A stretch of DNA of 64,000 nucleotides. Source: Lachnospiraceae bacterium AB2028 (GTDB lineage: Bacteria > Bacillota > Clostridia > Lachnospirales > Lachnospiraceae). This document shows, one piece after another, positions 46,657-55,246 of this stretch (positions within the stretch are counted from its first letter, which is position 1; the number at the start of each line of letters is the position of its first letter). The position numbers and the translations under genes are program-made. The stretch is taken from positions 279,393 to 343,392 of the forward strand of contig JHYJ01000006.1 of assembly GCA_000621425.1 (NCBI GenBank). Reading direction: 5' to 3'. The notes below the pieces were generated by a model. The model searched no databases. It had not been told where the DNA came from and saw only the letters and a program-made list of their open reading frames with translations.

Positions 46657-48747
46657 ATGGCAAAAAATCTTGTTATTGTCGAGTCACCGGCAAAGGTTAA
46701 GACTATAAAAAAATTCCTGGGTTCCAATTATGAGGTGGTTGCCAGCCAGGGACATGTGCGTGATCTGCCAAAATCACAGCTGGGCATAGATGTGGAAAAT
46801 GATTATGAACCAAGGTATATTACAATTCGCGGCAAGGGTGATATCCTTTCGATGCTGCGAAAGGAAGTTAAGAAGGCTGATAAGATTTACCTTGCAACTG
46901 ACCCGGACCGCGAGGGTGAGGCTATTAGTTGGCATCTTTATGAGGCGCTTAAGCTGGGTGACAAAAAGGTGGCACGTATTTCTTTTAACGAAATAACCAA
47001 GAATGCCGTAAAAGAATCCATAAAGAATGCTCGTGAGATAGATATGAATCTGGTAGATGCACAGCAAGCCAGACGTATACTTGACCGTATGGTTGGATAT
47101 AGGATTTCGCCACTGCTTTGGTCAAAGGTTAAGCGTGGATTGTCTGCAGGCCGTGTACAGAGTGTTGCACTTCGTATGATATGCGACAGGGAAGACGAGA
47201 TCAACGCATTTATTCCCACAGAGTACTGGACTGTAGATGCCGTTCTTCTTCCTAAGGGAACAAAGAAATCATTTGTTGCCCACTTCTATTCGGATGAAAA
47301 TGGGAAGAAAACTATTGATAATGCTTTTGAGGCAGACCGTCTTGAGAAGAAACTTTCAAATGCATCATTCACAATAAAGGAAAAGAAAAAGGGAGAGCGT
47401 AGCAGAAAATCGCCCCTTCCGTTTACTACTTCCACACTTCAACAGGAGGCCAGCAAAGCTCTTAATTTTTCAACAAAGAAGACCATGCAGATTGCTCAGC
47501 AGCTTTACGAAGGTGTGCAGATAAAGGGGCAGGGAACTACTGCGCTTATATCTTATCTTCGTACTGATTCTACCCGTGTATCAGATTATGCCAAAGAAAT
47601 GGCTGAGGATTTCATAAAGACTTCTTATGGGGAGGAATTCCTTACGGCAGACAGGCCGGCCAAGAAAAAGGATGATGAGAAGAAGATACAGGATGCGCAT
47701 GAGGCAATTCGTCCTACGGATATAAATAATACCCCGGCAAAACTTAAGAATGATCTTAGCCGTGACCAGTATAGGCTTTATGACCTTATATGGAAACGGT
47801 TTGCAGCAAGCCGTATGGCTCCTGCTGTTTATGAGACTTTGTCTCTTAAGCTTGAGGCTGAAGGAATAGTTTTTTCTGCATCTGCATCCAGTGTAAAATT
47901 CGAAGGTTTTATGAAGGTCTATGCGGATGAAGGCAGAGATGAGGATAGCGGCAAATCTGAGAATTCATTCCTGATAAAGGAGGCAGATTCACTGGGAGAT
48001 ATTATATTCAAGGAGCTGGAGAAAAAACAGCACTTTACACAGCCGCCTGCACACTATACGGAAGCAAGTCTTGTCAGGGCTTTGGAAGAGCAGGGAATAG
48101 GAAGACCTTCAACCTATGCTCCGACTATTTCTACCATACTATATCGCAGGTATGTGCTTAAGGAAAATAAGAATCTCTTTGTATCGGAACTTGGCGAAGC
48201 TGTAAATAAGATTATGGTTGATGAGTTCCCGGCAATTGTCGATCCTAAGTTTACGGCAAATATGGAGAGCATGCTCGACGGTGTGGGAGACGGCGATATA
48301 AAATGGAAAACCATAATCGAGAATTTTTACCCCGATCTCGATACTGCAGTAAAGAAGGCTGAAGAGGAGCTTGCTCACATTGAGATAAGGGATGAGGAGA
48401 CTGATATAGTCTGTGATAACTGCGGCAGGAACATGGTAATTAAGTATGGCCCACATGGCAGGTTCCTTGCTTGTCCCGGTTTCCCGGAATGCCGCAATAC
48501 AAAGCCTTATTTTGAAAAAGTGGGCGTGAAGTGTCCTAAATGTGACGGAGAGATTGTTATCCGCATGACCAAGAAGGGCAGAAGGTATTACGGCTGTGAA
48601 AACATACCTGAATGTGATTTTATGAACTGGAACCGTCCCGTGGCTAAGAAGTGTCCCGATTGTGGCAGTATGATGGTTATAAAGGGCAAGAAACTTGCAT
48701 GTACTGATGAGCAGTGTGGACACACCGAGGAGCAGGCTGAAGATTAA
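46657..48747 (+). CDS. topA: DNA topoisomerase I
   Basis: Type IA topoisomerase that relaxes negative supercoils. The protein has 696 residues. The Toprim start KNLVIVESPAKVKTIKKFLG and DPDREGEAISWH are present, and the active-site tyrosine is in ISYLRTDSTRVS near residue 305. Three C-terminal zinc ribbons follow (CDNCGR, CPKCDG, CPDCGS). AGGGGAAG precedes the ATG. It stands directly before codY, as in many Firmicutes. Confidence 0.97.
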   Translation: MAKNLVIVESPAKVKTIKKFLGSNYEVVASQGHVRDLPKSQLGIDVENDYEPRYITIRGKGDILSMLRKEVKKADKIYLATDPDREGEAISWHLYEALKLGDKKVARISFNEITKNAVKESIKNAREIDMNLVDAQQARRILDRMVGYRISPLLWSKVKRGLSAGRVQSVALRMICDREDEINAFIPTEYWTVDAVLLPKGTKKSFVAHFYSDENGKKTIDNAFEADRLEKKLSNASFTIKEKKKGERSRKSPLPFTTSTLQQEASKALNFSTKKTMQIAQQLYEGVQIKGQGTTALISYLRTDSTRVSDYAKEMAEDFIKTSYGEEFLTADRPAKKKDDEKKIQDAHEAIRPTDINNTPAKLKNDLSRDQYRLYDLIWKRFAASRMAPAVYETLSLKLEAEGIVFSASASSVKFEGFMKVYADEGRDEDSGKSENSFLIKEADSLGDIIFKELEKKQHFTQPPAHYTEASLVRALEEQGIGRPSTYAPTISTILYRRYVLKENKNLFVSELGEAVNKIMVDEFPAIVDPKFTANMESMLDGVGDGDIKWKTIIENFYPDLDTAVKKAEEELAHIEIRDEETDIVCDNCGRNMVIKYGPHGRFLACPGFPECRNTKPYFEKVGVKCPKCDGEIVIRMTKKGRRYYGCENIPECDFMNWNRPVAKKCPDCGSMMVIKGKKLACTDEQCGHTEEQAED

Positions 48748-48796
48748 TCAGGAATAAGTTGTAAATACTATGTATCACGGAGCTAAGGTGATTTAA

Positions 48797-49621
48797 ATGG
48801 CAGGAATAAGCTTATTGGATAGGACAAGACGCATAGGCAGTCTTTTACACAACAATGTTTCATCAAAGGTGGCATTTACGGATATCTGCACGGTTGTGTC
48901 AGATACCCTTTCATCTGATGCGCTGGTTATAAGCCGCAAGGGAAAGGTGCTGGGTGCATGTGAAAATGATTCGGTTGAGAAGATTGAGGAAATGCTCGGA
49001 TATGAAGTAGGCAACTATATAGACAATGCTTTAAACGACCGTTTCCTTTCAATTCTTTCAACTCAGGAAAATGCAGGACTTCTTGCATTGGGTTTTTCCT
49101 GGAAGACTGCGCATGGATACGAGCGCCGGAATCGCGGTGAAACTTCATCCGGGCAGGAAGAAAGACATGTGGAGTACCGGGTTATGATTACGCCTATTTT
49201 CATAGGCGGCGAGAGGCTTGGAACGCTTTTTGTTTATCGTAACGGGGAAGAGTATGGTATCGATGATATAATACTTTCAGAGTACGCGGCCACTGTAGTG
49301 GGTTTGGAATTGATGCGTTCGAAGAAAGAAGAGAACGATGAGAGTGACCGTATGGAAAAGTCCGTAAACGGCGTACTTGAGGTAACCAGCCGGTCTGAAA
49401 CAGAATCAGTCCGTGCAGTCCTTTCAAAGTTGGACGAGAACGGCTGTGGTATTGTTAATCTGACAAAACTGTCGGAAGAAAGTGGAATATCAAGAACCAG
49501 CCTTGTGAATGCTGTTAAGAAAATGGCTGGCGCAGGTGTCTTTGAAACCAGGTCCAGAGGGGTAAGGGGTACTGAGATAAAAGTCATCAACGAGCTGATA
49601 TATTCGATCACAGAAGAATAA
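48797..49621 (+). CDS. codY: GTP-sensing global regulator CodY
   Basis: CodY represses nutrient-limitation genes when GTP and branched-chain amino acids are high. The protein has 274 residues, with a GAF domain at the N-terminus (LLDRTRRIGSLLHN...FTDICTVVSDTL) and a winged helix-turn-helix in the last 70 residues with ESGISRTSLVNAVKKM. It is 49 bases behind topA and followed by a strong terminator, then the flagellar operon. CodY often regulates motility, but I found no good CodY box before flgB. Confidence 0.93.
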   Translation: MAGISLLDRTRRIGSLLHNNVSSKVAFTDICTVVSDTLSSDALVISRKGKVLGACENDSVEKIEEMLGYEVGNYIDNALNDRFLSILSTQENAGLLALGFSWKTAHGYERRNRGETSSGQEERHVEYRVMITPIFIGGERLGTLFVYRNGEEYGIDDIILSEYAATVVGLELMRSKKEENDESDRMEKSVNGVLEVTSRSETESVRAVLSKLDENGCGIVNLTKLSEESGISRTSLVNAVKKMAGAGVFETRSRGVRGTEIKVINELIYSITEE

Positions 49622-49653
49622 ATTAATTTTTTAGAGTTATGTAAACCACACTG

Positions 49654-49687
49654 ACCACACCATATTACAATATATGGTGTGGTTTTT
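49654..49687 (+). terminator. terminator of topA-codY
   Basis: A stem of about 11 pairs, ACCACACCATA/TATGGTGTGGT, is followed by TTTTT. Confidence 0.92.
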
Positions 49688-49730
49688 ACATGAATAAAGC
49701 AATATTTAGTTAAAATAACACAATTTTCAC

Positions 49731-49758
49731 TTGTTTTTTATGTTGAAAACATTATAAT
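49731..49758 (+). promoter_or_regulatory. sigma-A promoter candidate of the flagellar operon
   Basis: TTGTTT (49731-49736), 16 bases, TATAAT (49753-49758). A second -10-like TATAAT stands at 49863-49868 within GCCGATATAAT, which also resembles a sigma-D -10 box, but no TAAA lies at the right distance. Confidence 0.6.
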
Positions 49759-49763
49759 ATTAG

Positions 49764-50011
49764 TGTACATAAGATAATTATGGGTAATTGAGCGAAAATG
49801 ATATCTATTATCCATAATTTTGAAGTTGAAAAAACTGTACACAAATTTATAAGCTAAGCCGATATAATATGTATGAGAGCCTTAGGACTCATACGTTGCA
49901 GGACAACAAGGACAGGTTGTTTATGATAATGCATGGATGCATTCGGGTTAGACGGATTGCAACCGTGTATTTTTTTATACTTTGGCGGCTTTCGTCGGCA
50001 AGGAGGAGAGA
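49764..50011 (+). ncRNA. structured leader upstream of flgB
   Basis: About 248 bases without a gene. A long hairpin pairs GTGTACA (49764-49770) with TGTACAC (49836-49842) around ATTATGGGTAA/TTATCCATAAT. Next come GTATGAG/CTCATAC (49871-49894) and a branched fold closed by GTTGCA (49895-49900) with TGCAAC (49958-49963), holding ACAAC/GTTGT and AATGCAT/ATGCATT arms. A T7 run follows at 49969-49976, before the flgB ribosome site. It does not match the cyclic-di-GMP-I or -II riboswitch consensus. A cis-regulatory RNA is inferred, with no known class. Confidence 0.45.
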
Positions 50012-50404
50012 GTGGTAAACGGACATGTTTTTTCATACGTAGATGCCCTTGATAAGGCTGCTGATGCAGCTTGGCTTAGAAATGAAGCAATATCCAACAA
50101 TATAGCAAATGCGGATACCCCCGGCTACAAGCGTCAGGATGTGTCCTTTGAGGAAGAATTCACCAGGGTACTGAATAAAGTCGAGTATGATAATCTTGAC
50201 CAGCGTGTATATAATCTGCAGCTGTCCAGGATTGAACCCCGGGTATATACGGATGCTTTTGACTACAGTTATCGTATGGATGGAAATAACGTGGATGTGG
50301 ATACCGAAAATGTGTATCTTGCAGAAAACCAGATTACATACAATGCGCTGGTAAGCTGTATGCAGAATGAGTTTTCAAATCTACGGACAGCAATGTCTAC
50401 CTGA
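50012..50404 (+). CDS. flgB: flagellar proximal rod protein FlgB
   Basis: FlgB forms the proximal rod of the basal body. The protein has 130 residues. A GTG start at 50012 is chosen because AGGAGG (50001-50006) stands five bases upstream; the open frame from 49982 starts at a TTG without a site. The rod-family motif NNIANADTPGYKRQDVSF lies near residues 25-45 and the C-terminal NQITYNALVSCMQNEFSNLR is typical. It is the first gene of the flagellar operon. Confidence 0.95.
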   Translation: MVNGHVFSYVDALDKAADAAWLRNEAISNNIANADTPGYKRQDVSFEEEFTRVLNKVEYDNLDQRVYNLQLSRIEPRVYTDAFDYSYRMDGNNVDVDTENVYLAENQITYNALVSCMQNEFSNLRTAMST

Positions 50405-50492
50405 TGCAGGTTGGTAGTAAAGGGAACGATGTGATGTTGCAGGACGCTGTGCCTTAAAGATGGTGTGAGCGGCGTCAGAGAAGAGGTTAATT

Positions 50493-50996
50493 ATGGGAAT
50501 GTTTACAGCTTTTGATATATCGGCCACCGGACTTACCGCTGAGCGTTACCGCATGGATACAATTGCGGAAAATGTTGCCAATGCCAATACTACCCGCACT
50601 GCTGACGGGACTCCGTACAGACGTAAGGTGGTTACTTTTGCTACTCAGGAGACTGAGGCAGACAGAAGGCATTTCGGCAGGGTGCTTAATTCTATCGTAG
50701 GTGATGGCCGTACACAGCAGCGGATAGGTCGTCATGTAATAGCTGACGATCTGATAGGCTATGGTGTCAAGATTGATGATATCCATGAGGATAATGATAC
50801 ACAGATGAATATGGTATATGACCCCTCGCATCCTGATGCTGATGAGAACGGATATGTGACTTATCCGAATGTAAATACTGTTACTGAGATGACCAACCTT
50901 ATAGATGCGTCAAGGGCTTATGAAGCTAATGCAACCGTGTTTAGTGCAAGCAAAGCAATGGCGACCAAGGGTCTGGAGCTTACTGCAAAGTCTTGA
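50493..50996 (+). CDS. flgC: flagellar proximal rod protein FlgC
   Basis: FlgC is the second rod protein, 167 residues. The N-terminus FDISATGLTAERYRMDTIAENVANANTT has the rod/hook signature, and the C-terminus NTVTEMTNLIDASRAYEANATVF is the conserved coiled pairing segment. GAGAGGTTAAT lies before the ATG. It is followed by fliE, its partner at the MS-ring junction. Confidence 0.95.
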   Translation: MGMFTAFDISATGLTAERYRMDTIAENVANANTTRTADGTPYRRKVVTFATQETEADRRHFGRVLNSIVGDGRTQQRIGRHVIADDLIGYGVKIDDIHEDNDTQMNMVYDPSHPDADENGYVTYPNVNTVTEMTNLIDASRAYEANATVFSASKAMATKGLELTAKS

Positions 50997-51097
50997 TAAG
51001 CTGATACATCGCTGTAGTTTTGGAGCATATGTTTTATGAGCGGGCAAACACCATAATAATGAATGGTTAGCACGTATAATTTGTAGAGGAGCAATTC

Positions 51098-51420
51098 ATG
51101 GGACCGATAAACGCCACAAATGCATTCAGGGATAACCTGAGGACGATAGAGCCACTGACAGACCGTAGCATGATCAGGGAAAAAGAGGATGACGATATGT
51201 TCGGCGCAATCTTTAATTCCATGATCAGTAATGTCAACCAGACCAATGGATATCTGTCTCAGGCAGAGAATGAGGAGATAAAGCTTGCGATGGGGAGGCT
51301 ACCAGTACCCATGATTTAGCTGTTGCGCTCCAAAAGGCCTCCACATCCCTGCAGTATACTGTTGCTGTAAAAAATGCTTTTATGGAGTCTTACAGGACAT
51401 TAGTTAATATGCAGATATAA
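51098..51420 (+). pseudogene. fliE: fliE with an apparent one-base frameshift
   Basis: FliE joins the MS ring to the rod. The frame from 51098 gives 73 residues and stops at 51319 after AMGRLPVPMI. In the -1 frame from 51295 the text continues as GEATSTHDLAVALQKAST and on to LVNMQI with a stop at 51418-51420, exactly the FliE C-terminus. The join is in GGGG at 51292-51295; one more G would restore a full protein of 107 residues. There are no other defects, so a sequencing error, a fresh mutation, or slippage on the G-run are all possible. GAGGAGC precedes the ATG. Confidence 0.85.
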
Positions 51421-51487
51421 TTAGGCTGGTAACATATAAAGTCTGAATTTATAGAATTATTTACGGAATTAAGGAAAGGACAAGCAA

Positions 51488-53092
51488 ATGGTAGATCGTA
51501 TAGTTGCGTGGTTTAGAGCACTCCCACAGAAACTTCTGGAATGGTGGGAGAAGTTTTCACGCAGACAGAAAATCACTATTGTAGCAATCGCCATAGCGAC
51601 GGTATTTGCCTTCGCTGTGCTTATTTTTGCTGTTACACGTCCGGAATATATAAAGATTTATACAGCTGAGACTGCAAAACAGGCGAATGAAGTTATTGGA
51701 CTATTGGAAGGCGAAAGTATAGAATATGTTACCAGCGAGGACGGCCTGGAAATCAGCATAAACAGGAAAGACTATACTAAGGCTAATCTTCTTCTTGGTT
51801 CAAATAATATTTCCACGGATGCTATGTCCATAGACAACGTGACGAATGGTAATTTCTTCACCACTGAGTCAAATACTCAGAAGAGGTATATTGTTTACCT
51901 GCAGGATTTCATGGAGGAAGAACTTGAATCATACAGTTTTGTAAATAAGGCGTCCGTACAGCTGAGCCTTCCTGAGGAAAACGGCACTCTGATTGCACAG
52001 AACAAGGAGGCTTATGCAGCAGTAAACTTAGACCTTTCTGATGTATGTACCAGGGAAAATGCTGAGGCAATTGCAAGGTTTGTGGCTACTGCTTTGGGCA
52101 ATGACACAACAGAACATGTTACAATCCTTGACAGCGATGGTAATCTGCTTTTCGCAGGAACTAATGATAATTCCACATACGGATCCGCATCCAGCCAGTA
52201 TGCTCTGCAGGAGCAGGTAGCTAATAGTATGCGGTCAGAAGTTATCAGGGTGCTGACAGCAACAAATCAGTTTTCTTCCATAGAGGCGGCTGTAAATGTA
52301 GTGCTTGATAATAGCTATACAGAAAAGGCAAACCATCTGTACTGGCCTGATGAAGATAAGGATCAGGGCGTGCTTGCCAGCAAGGATATTTATCAGTCTG
52401 ACTCCAGTGGCGGAGTGTCCGGCGTACCGGGAACAGATTCCAACACCGAGACTGGTTATGAATATGAGGATAATGAGTATTCCAATGCCCATGTAGTAGA
52501 GGAGTCATATGACTACCTGCCTAACGAGTCGACACTTCTGCAGCAGATTCCGGCAGGTGCCATAAAGTATGATGAGTCATCGCTCTCAGTGACAACGTTG
52601 ACCTACAAAGTGATCCGCGAGGATGATGTAAAGGATCAGGGACTGCTTGAGGGCATTAGCTGGGATCAGTACAAGCTCAATAATGATGTCCGCACAAAGT
52701 TAGAGGTTGATCCGGATCTTGTACAGGCGGTGTCTACAGCTACCGGTATAGGTGTGGAGCATATAACCATACTTTCATACGAGGAGCCTTTCTTCGTTGA
52801 TCATGAAGGTCTGGCAATGGATATAACTGATATCCTTACAGTATTGCTGATACTTCTTATTCTGGGCCTGTTGGCATTCGTTATCCTGCGCAGTATGCGT
52901 CAGGCAAGAGAGGAAGAGCCGGAGCCTGAGGTTTCCATCGATGAGATACTTCAGTCCACACCTCAGGAAGAACTTGAGGAGATCGGCGTAGAGGATAAAT
53001 CTGAGGCCAGGAAGATTGTTGAGAAATTTGTGGAAGACAATCCGGATGCGGCTGCAAACCTGCTGCGTAACTGGCTGAACGAAGATCTATAA
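51488..53092 (+). CDS. fliF: flagellar MS-ring protein FliF
   Basis: FliF forms the membrane MS ring and export-gate housing. The protein has 534 residues, slightly short for the family. Membrane helices are at about 29-47 and 440-465. The ring-building domains include the YscJ-type EVIGLLEGESIEYVTS stretch and ASVQLSLPEENG. The C-terminal cytoplasmic tail IVEKFVEDNPDAAANLLRNWL is the FliG-binding segment. AAGGAAAGG precedes the ATG. Confidence 0.95.
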   Translation: MVDRIVAWFRALPQKLLEWWEKFSRRQKITIVAIAIATVFAFAVLIFAVTRPEYIKIYTAETAKQANEVIGLLEGESIEYVTSEDGLEISINRKDYTKANLLLGSNNISTDAMSIDNVTNGNFFTTESNTQKRYIVYLQDFMEEELESYSFVNKASVQLSLPEENGTLIAQNKEAYAAVNLDLSDVCTRENAEAIARFVATALGNDTTEHVTILDSDGNLLFAGTNDNSTYGSASSQYALQEQVANSMRSEVIRVLTATNQFSSIEAAVNVVLDNSYTEKANHLYWPDEDKDQGVLASKDIYQSDSSGGVSGVPGTDSNTETGYEYEDNEYSNAHVVEESYDYLPNESTLLQQIPAGAIKYDESSLSVTTLTYKVIREDDVKDQGLLEGISWDQYKLNNDVRTKLEVDPDLVQAVSTATGIGVEHITILSYEEPFFVDHEGLAMDITDILTVLLILLILGLLAFVILRSMRQAREEEPEPEVSIDEILQSTPQEELEEIGVEDKSEARKIVEKFVEDNPDAAANLLRNWLNEDL

Positions 53093-53361
53093 TAAAAGAT
53101 CTTTGATTAAAGTTTTGATAAAGGGGACAGTGTGAAAAATCGCTCCGAAAGAGTCGATTTTTCACCAGCGATTTGTGCCGAGCCCAAATCGCCTGATCGA
53201 AGCGGTGAAAAATATTAAACAAAATAAGTATTTGCTGCTTTCACGACAGACAATGCCATATACGCAAACATTATCTGTCACGAAAGCGCAATAACTAAAT
53301 CCGTTTAATATGACATTCATCGCGCGTGTCTCGCACAAAGTGCTCGGCATAGGGGATTAAA
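53093..53361 (+). repeat. structured inverted-repeat element between fliF and fliG
   Basis: A 269-base gap full of inverted repeats. Hairpin A is GTGAAAAATCG (53132-53142) with CGATTTTTCAC (53155-53165). Hairpin B is GCGATTTG (53168-53175) with CAAATCGC (53185-53192). The right arm of A can instead pair with GGTGAAAAAT (53203-53212), enclosing B, so two folds exclude each other. A larger arm pairs ATATTAAAC (53212-53220) with GTTTAATAT (53303-53311), and TGCCGAGC (53176-53183) with GCTCGGCA (53342-53349). The outer symmetry suggests a small non-coding mobile repeat; the competing stems suggest a switch. No open frame is supported. Confidence 0.6.
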
Positions 53362-54375
53362 ATGGCTTCGGAAGGTAGTAATCTTTCAGGACTTCAAAAG
53401 GCTGCTATACTGCTTATTACATTGGGACCGGAGACTTCTGCTACGGTCTTTAAGCATCTGAAAGAAGAGGAAATTGAGGACCTTACATTAGAAATTGCGA
53501 ATACAAGAAGCATATCGCCGCAGATAAAAGAAGATGTCATAAATGAATTTTATGAGATCTGTCTGGCTCAGCAGTATATTGCAGAAGGTGGTATTGGCTA
53601 TGCAAAGGAGCTGTTAGAGAAGGCTCTTGGTGCAGATAAGGCATTGGATGTTATCGGAAAACTTACAGCATCCCTTCAGGTTAAGCCCTTCGAGTTTGTC
53701 AGGAAAACGGATGCGTCTCAGCTGCTTTCCTTTATTCAGGATGAGCATCCTCAGACTATAGCATTGATACTTTCATATCTTTCTTCAAATCAGGCGGCTC
53801 TTATACTGTCGGCACTTCCTTCTGATTCCCAGGCGGATGTTGCCAGGCGTATTGCTACTATGGACAGAACCAGCCCTGATGTTATACAGGAAGTAGAACG
53901 GGTTCTTGAGAGCAAGCTGGCTAATCTTGTTAATCAGGATTACACCCAGATCGGTGGCGTTGATCAGGTTGTTGAGATTCTCAATTCCACTGACCGTGGT
54001 ACTGAAAAGCATATCATGGAAATTCTGGGCATCGAGGATCCTGAGCTTGCCGATGAGATCAAGAAGAAGATGTTCGTATTCGAAGATATCATGCAGCTTG
54101 ACGATAAGGCTGTGCAGCGTGTGCTTAGGGATGTTGAGAACAACGAACTGTCCCTTGCACTTAAGGGAGCTAATGAGGAAGTACAGGGCAAGATATTCAA
54201 GAACCTTTCACAGCGTCTTGCTGATATGATCAAGGAAGACATGGAATTTATGGGACCTGTGCGTATGAAGGATGTTGAAGATGCACAGCAGAAGATCGTT
54301 AATGAGATAAGAAAGCTCGAGGATGCCGGTGAGATAGTCATCTCCAGAGGTGGCGGCGACGATATCATTGTCTGA
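53362..54375 (+). CDS. fliG: flagellar motor switch protein FliG
   Basis: FliG is the rotor protein that meets the stator and switches direction. The protein has 337 residues, normal length. The EHPQ motif of the middle domain is in FIQDEHPQTIALILSYL near 127. The C-terminal torque helix holds charged residues in LDDKAVQRVLRDVENNELSLALKGA. The N-terminal FliF-binding domain begins LSGLQKAAILLITLGPE. AGGGGAT precedes the ATG. Confidence 0.97.
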   Translation: MASEGSNLSGLQKAAILLITLGPETSATVFKHLKEEEIEDLTLEIANTRSISPQIKEDVINEFYEICLAQQYIAEGGIGYAKELLEKALGADKALDVIGKLTASLQVKPFEFVRKTDASQLLSFIQDEHPQTIALILSYLSSNQAALILSALPSDSQADVARRIATMDRTSPDVIQEVERVLESKLANLVNQDYTQIGGVDQVVEILNSTDRGTEKHIMEILGIEDPELADEIKKKMFVFEDIMQLDDKAVQRVLRDVENNELSLALKGANEEVQGKIFKNLSQRLADMIKEDMEFMGPVRMKDVEDAQQKIVNEIRKLEDAGEIVISRGGGDDIIV

Positions 54376-54392
54376 TGGTGTAGGAGTAGGTT

Positions 54393-55244
54393 TTGTCATC
54401 GAATTTTGTCAAAGGATATAATGTAAAGCTGAACGATGTAAAGGTAGTCAAGATAGACGCAAATGACAGGATAGCAAGGCGTCTTGAGGAACTGGCTACC
54501 CATATGCAGGATGAAGAGCCTGAAGCCATAGAGGAAGGCTTTTCAGAAGGTCTTGATGCGGAGATGGTGGAACGGCTTGTTTCCGATCGGGAGGACGAAG
54601 AGGAAGATGGGCCATTAATACATGAAAGTAATGCGCTTTCTGCAGCACAGGCCCAGGCGATGATAGAAGAAGCAAAGGAAAACGCAGAGGCTATCATTGA
54701 AGATGCAAAGAAAGAAGCTGAATCTGTGACAGAGGAAGCAAGGCAGAAGGGACATGCTGAGGGCTTTGAAGCTGGCCGTCAGGAAGGTGAGCGGGCAGGG
54801 CTTGAAAAATACGAAAAGCTGCAGCAGGAACTGGAAGTTGAAAGACAAAGACTCCAGAAGGAATATGAAGAAAAAAGTAAGGCGTTGGAGCCGCTGCTGA
54901 TAGATAAGCTGAGCGGGATTTTCGCAAAGGTGACAGGTGTAAGGCTGGAAGACGATAAGGAGACCATCGCCTATCTTTTAAAAAGAGTGCTCACCAATCT
55001 GGATGGCAGCAGGAATTATATTGTTCATGTATCTGCAGCAGACTATGTGAATGTACAGCTGATAAAAGAAAATATCGCAAAAGGAACCGGTATCATGCCG
55101 GACCGTTTTGAGGTAATAGAGGATGCTACTCTAAAGCCGAATGACTGCCTGATTGAATCAGACGGTGGAATATGGGACTGCGGTTTAGGAACGCAGATGG
55201 ATCTGTTGGAAAAACAACTTCGCATACTTAGTTATGAGCCATAA
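54393..55244 (+). CDS. fliH: flagellar export regulator FliH
   Basis: FliH is the peripheral-stalk-like partner that holds the export ATPase FliI. The protein has 283 residues. The start is a TTG at 54393 behind TAGGAG, 17 bases from the fliG stop; no ATG fits as well. A long Glu/Lys/Ala-rich coiled coil runs from about 85 to 170 with AEGFEAGRQEG repeats of G-x3-G type, and the C-terminal VNVQLIKENIA...DCLIESDGGIWDCGLGTQMDLL is the conserved V-ATPase-E-like end. It is 2 bases before fliI. Confidence 0.92.
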   Translation: MSSNFVKGYNVKLNDVKVVKIDANDRIARRLEELATHMQDEEPEAIEEGFSEGLDAEMVERLVSDREDEEEDGPLIHESNALSAAQAQAMIEEAKENAEAIIEDAKKEAESVTEEARQKGHAEGFEAGRQEGERAGLEKYEKLQQELEVERQRLQKEYEEKSKALEPLLIDKLSGIFAKVTGVRLEDDKETIAYLLKRVLTNLDGSRNYIVHVSAADYVNVQLIKENIAKGTGIMPDRFEVIEDATLKPNDCLIESDGGIWDCGLGTQMDLLEKQLRILSYEP

Positions 55245-55246
55245 AG

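Noticed and set aside
48139..48723. 194-codon minus-strand frame opposite topA
   Set aside because: Lies wholly inside topA zinc-ribbon coding sequence; the composition is a mirror of it.
49690..49860. CodY box before flgB
   Set aside because: AATTTTC at 49722 and AATTTTGAAG at about 49816 match only half of the 15-base consensus; neither is palindromic in the right way.
49858..49868. sigma-D promoter GCCGATAT before flgB
   Set aside because: The -10 box is good but no TAAA-like -35 lies 14-16 bases upstream; it is noted only as an alternative.
49861..50011. cyclic-di-GMP riboswitch before flgB, by analogy with C. difficile
   Set aside because: The conserved core words of the class I and class II riboswitches are missing, and the hairpin order differs. 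It is kept only as an unclassified structured leader.
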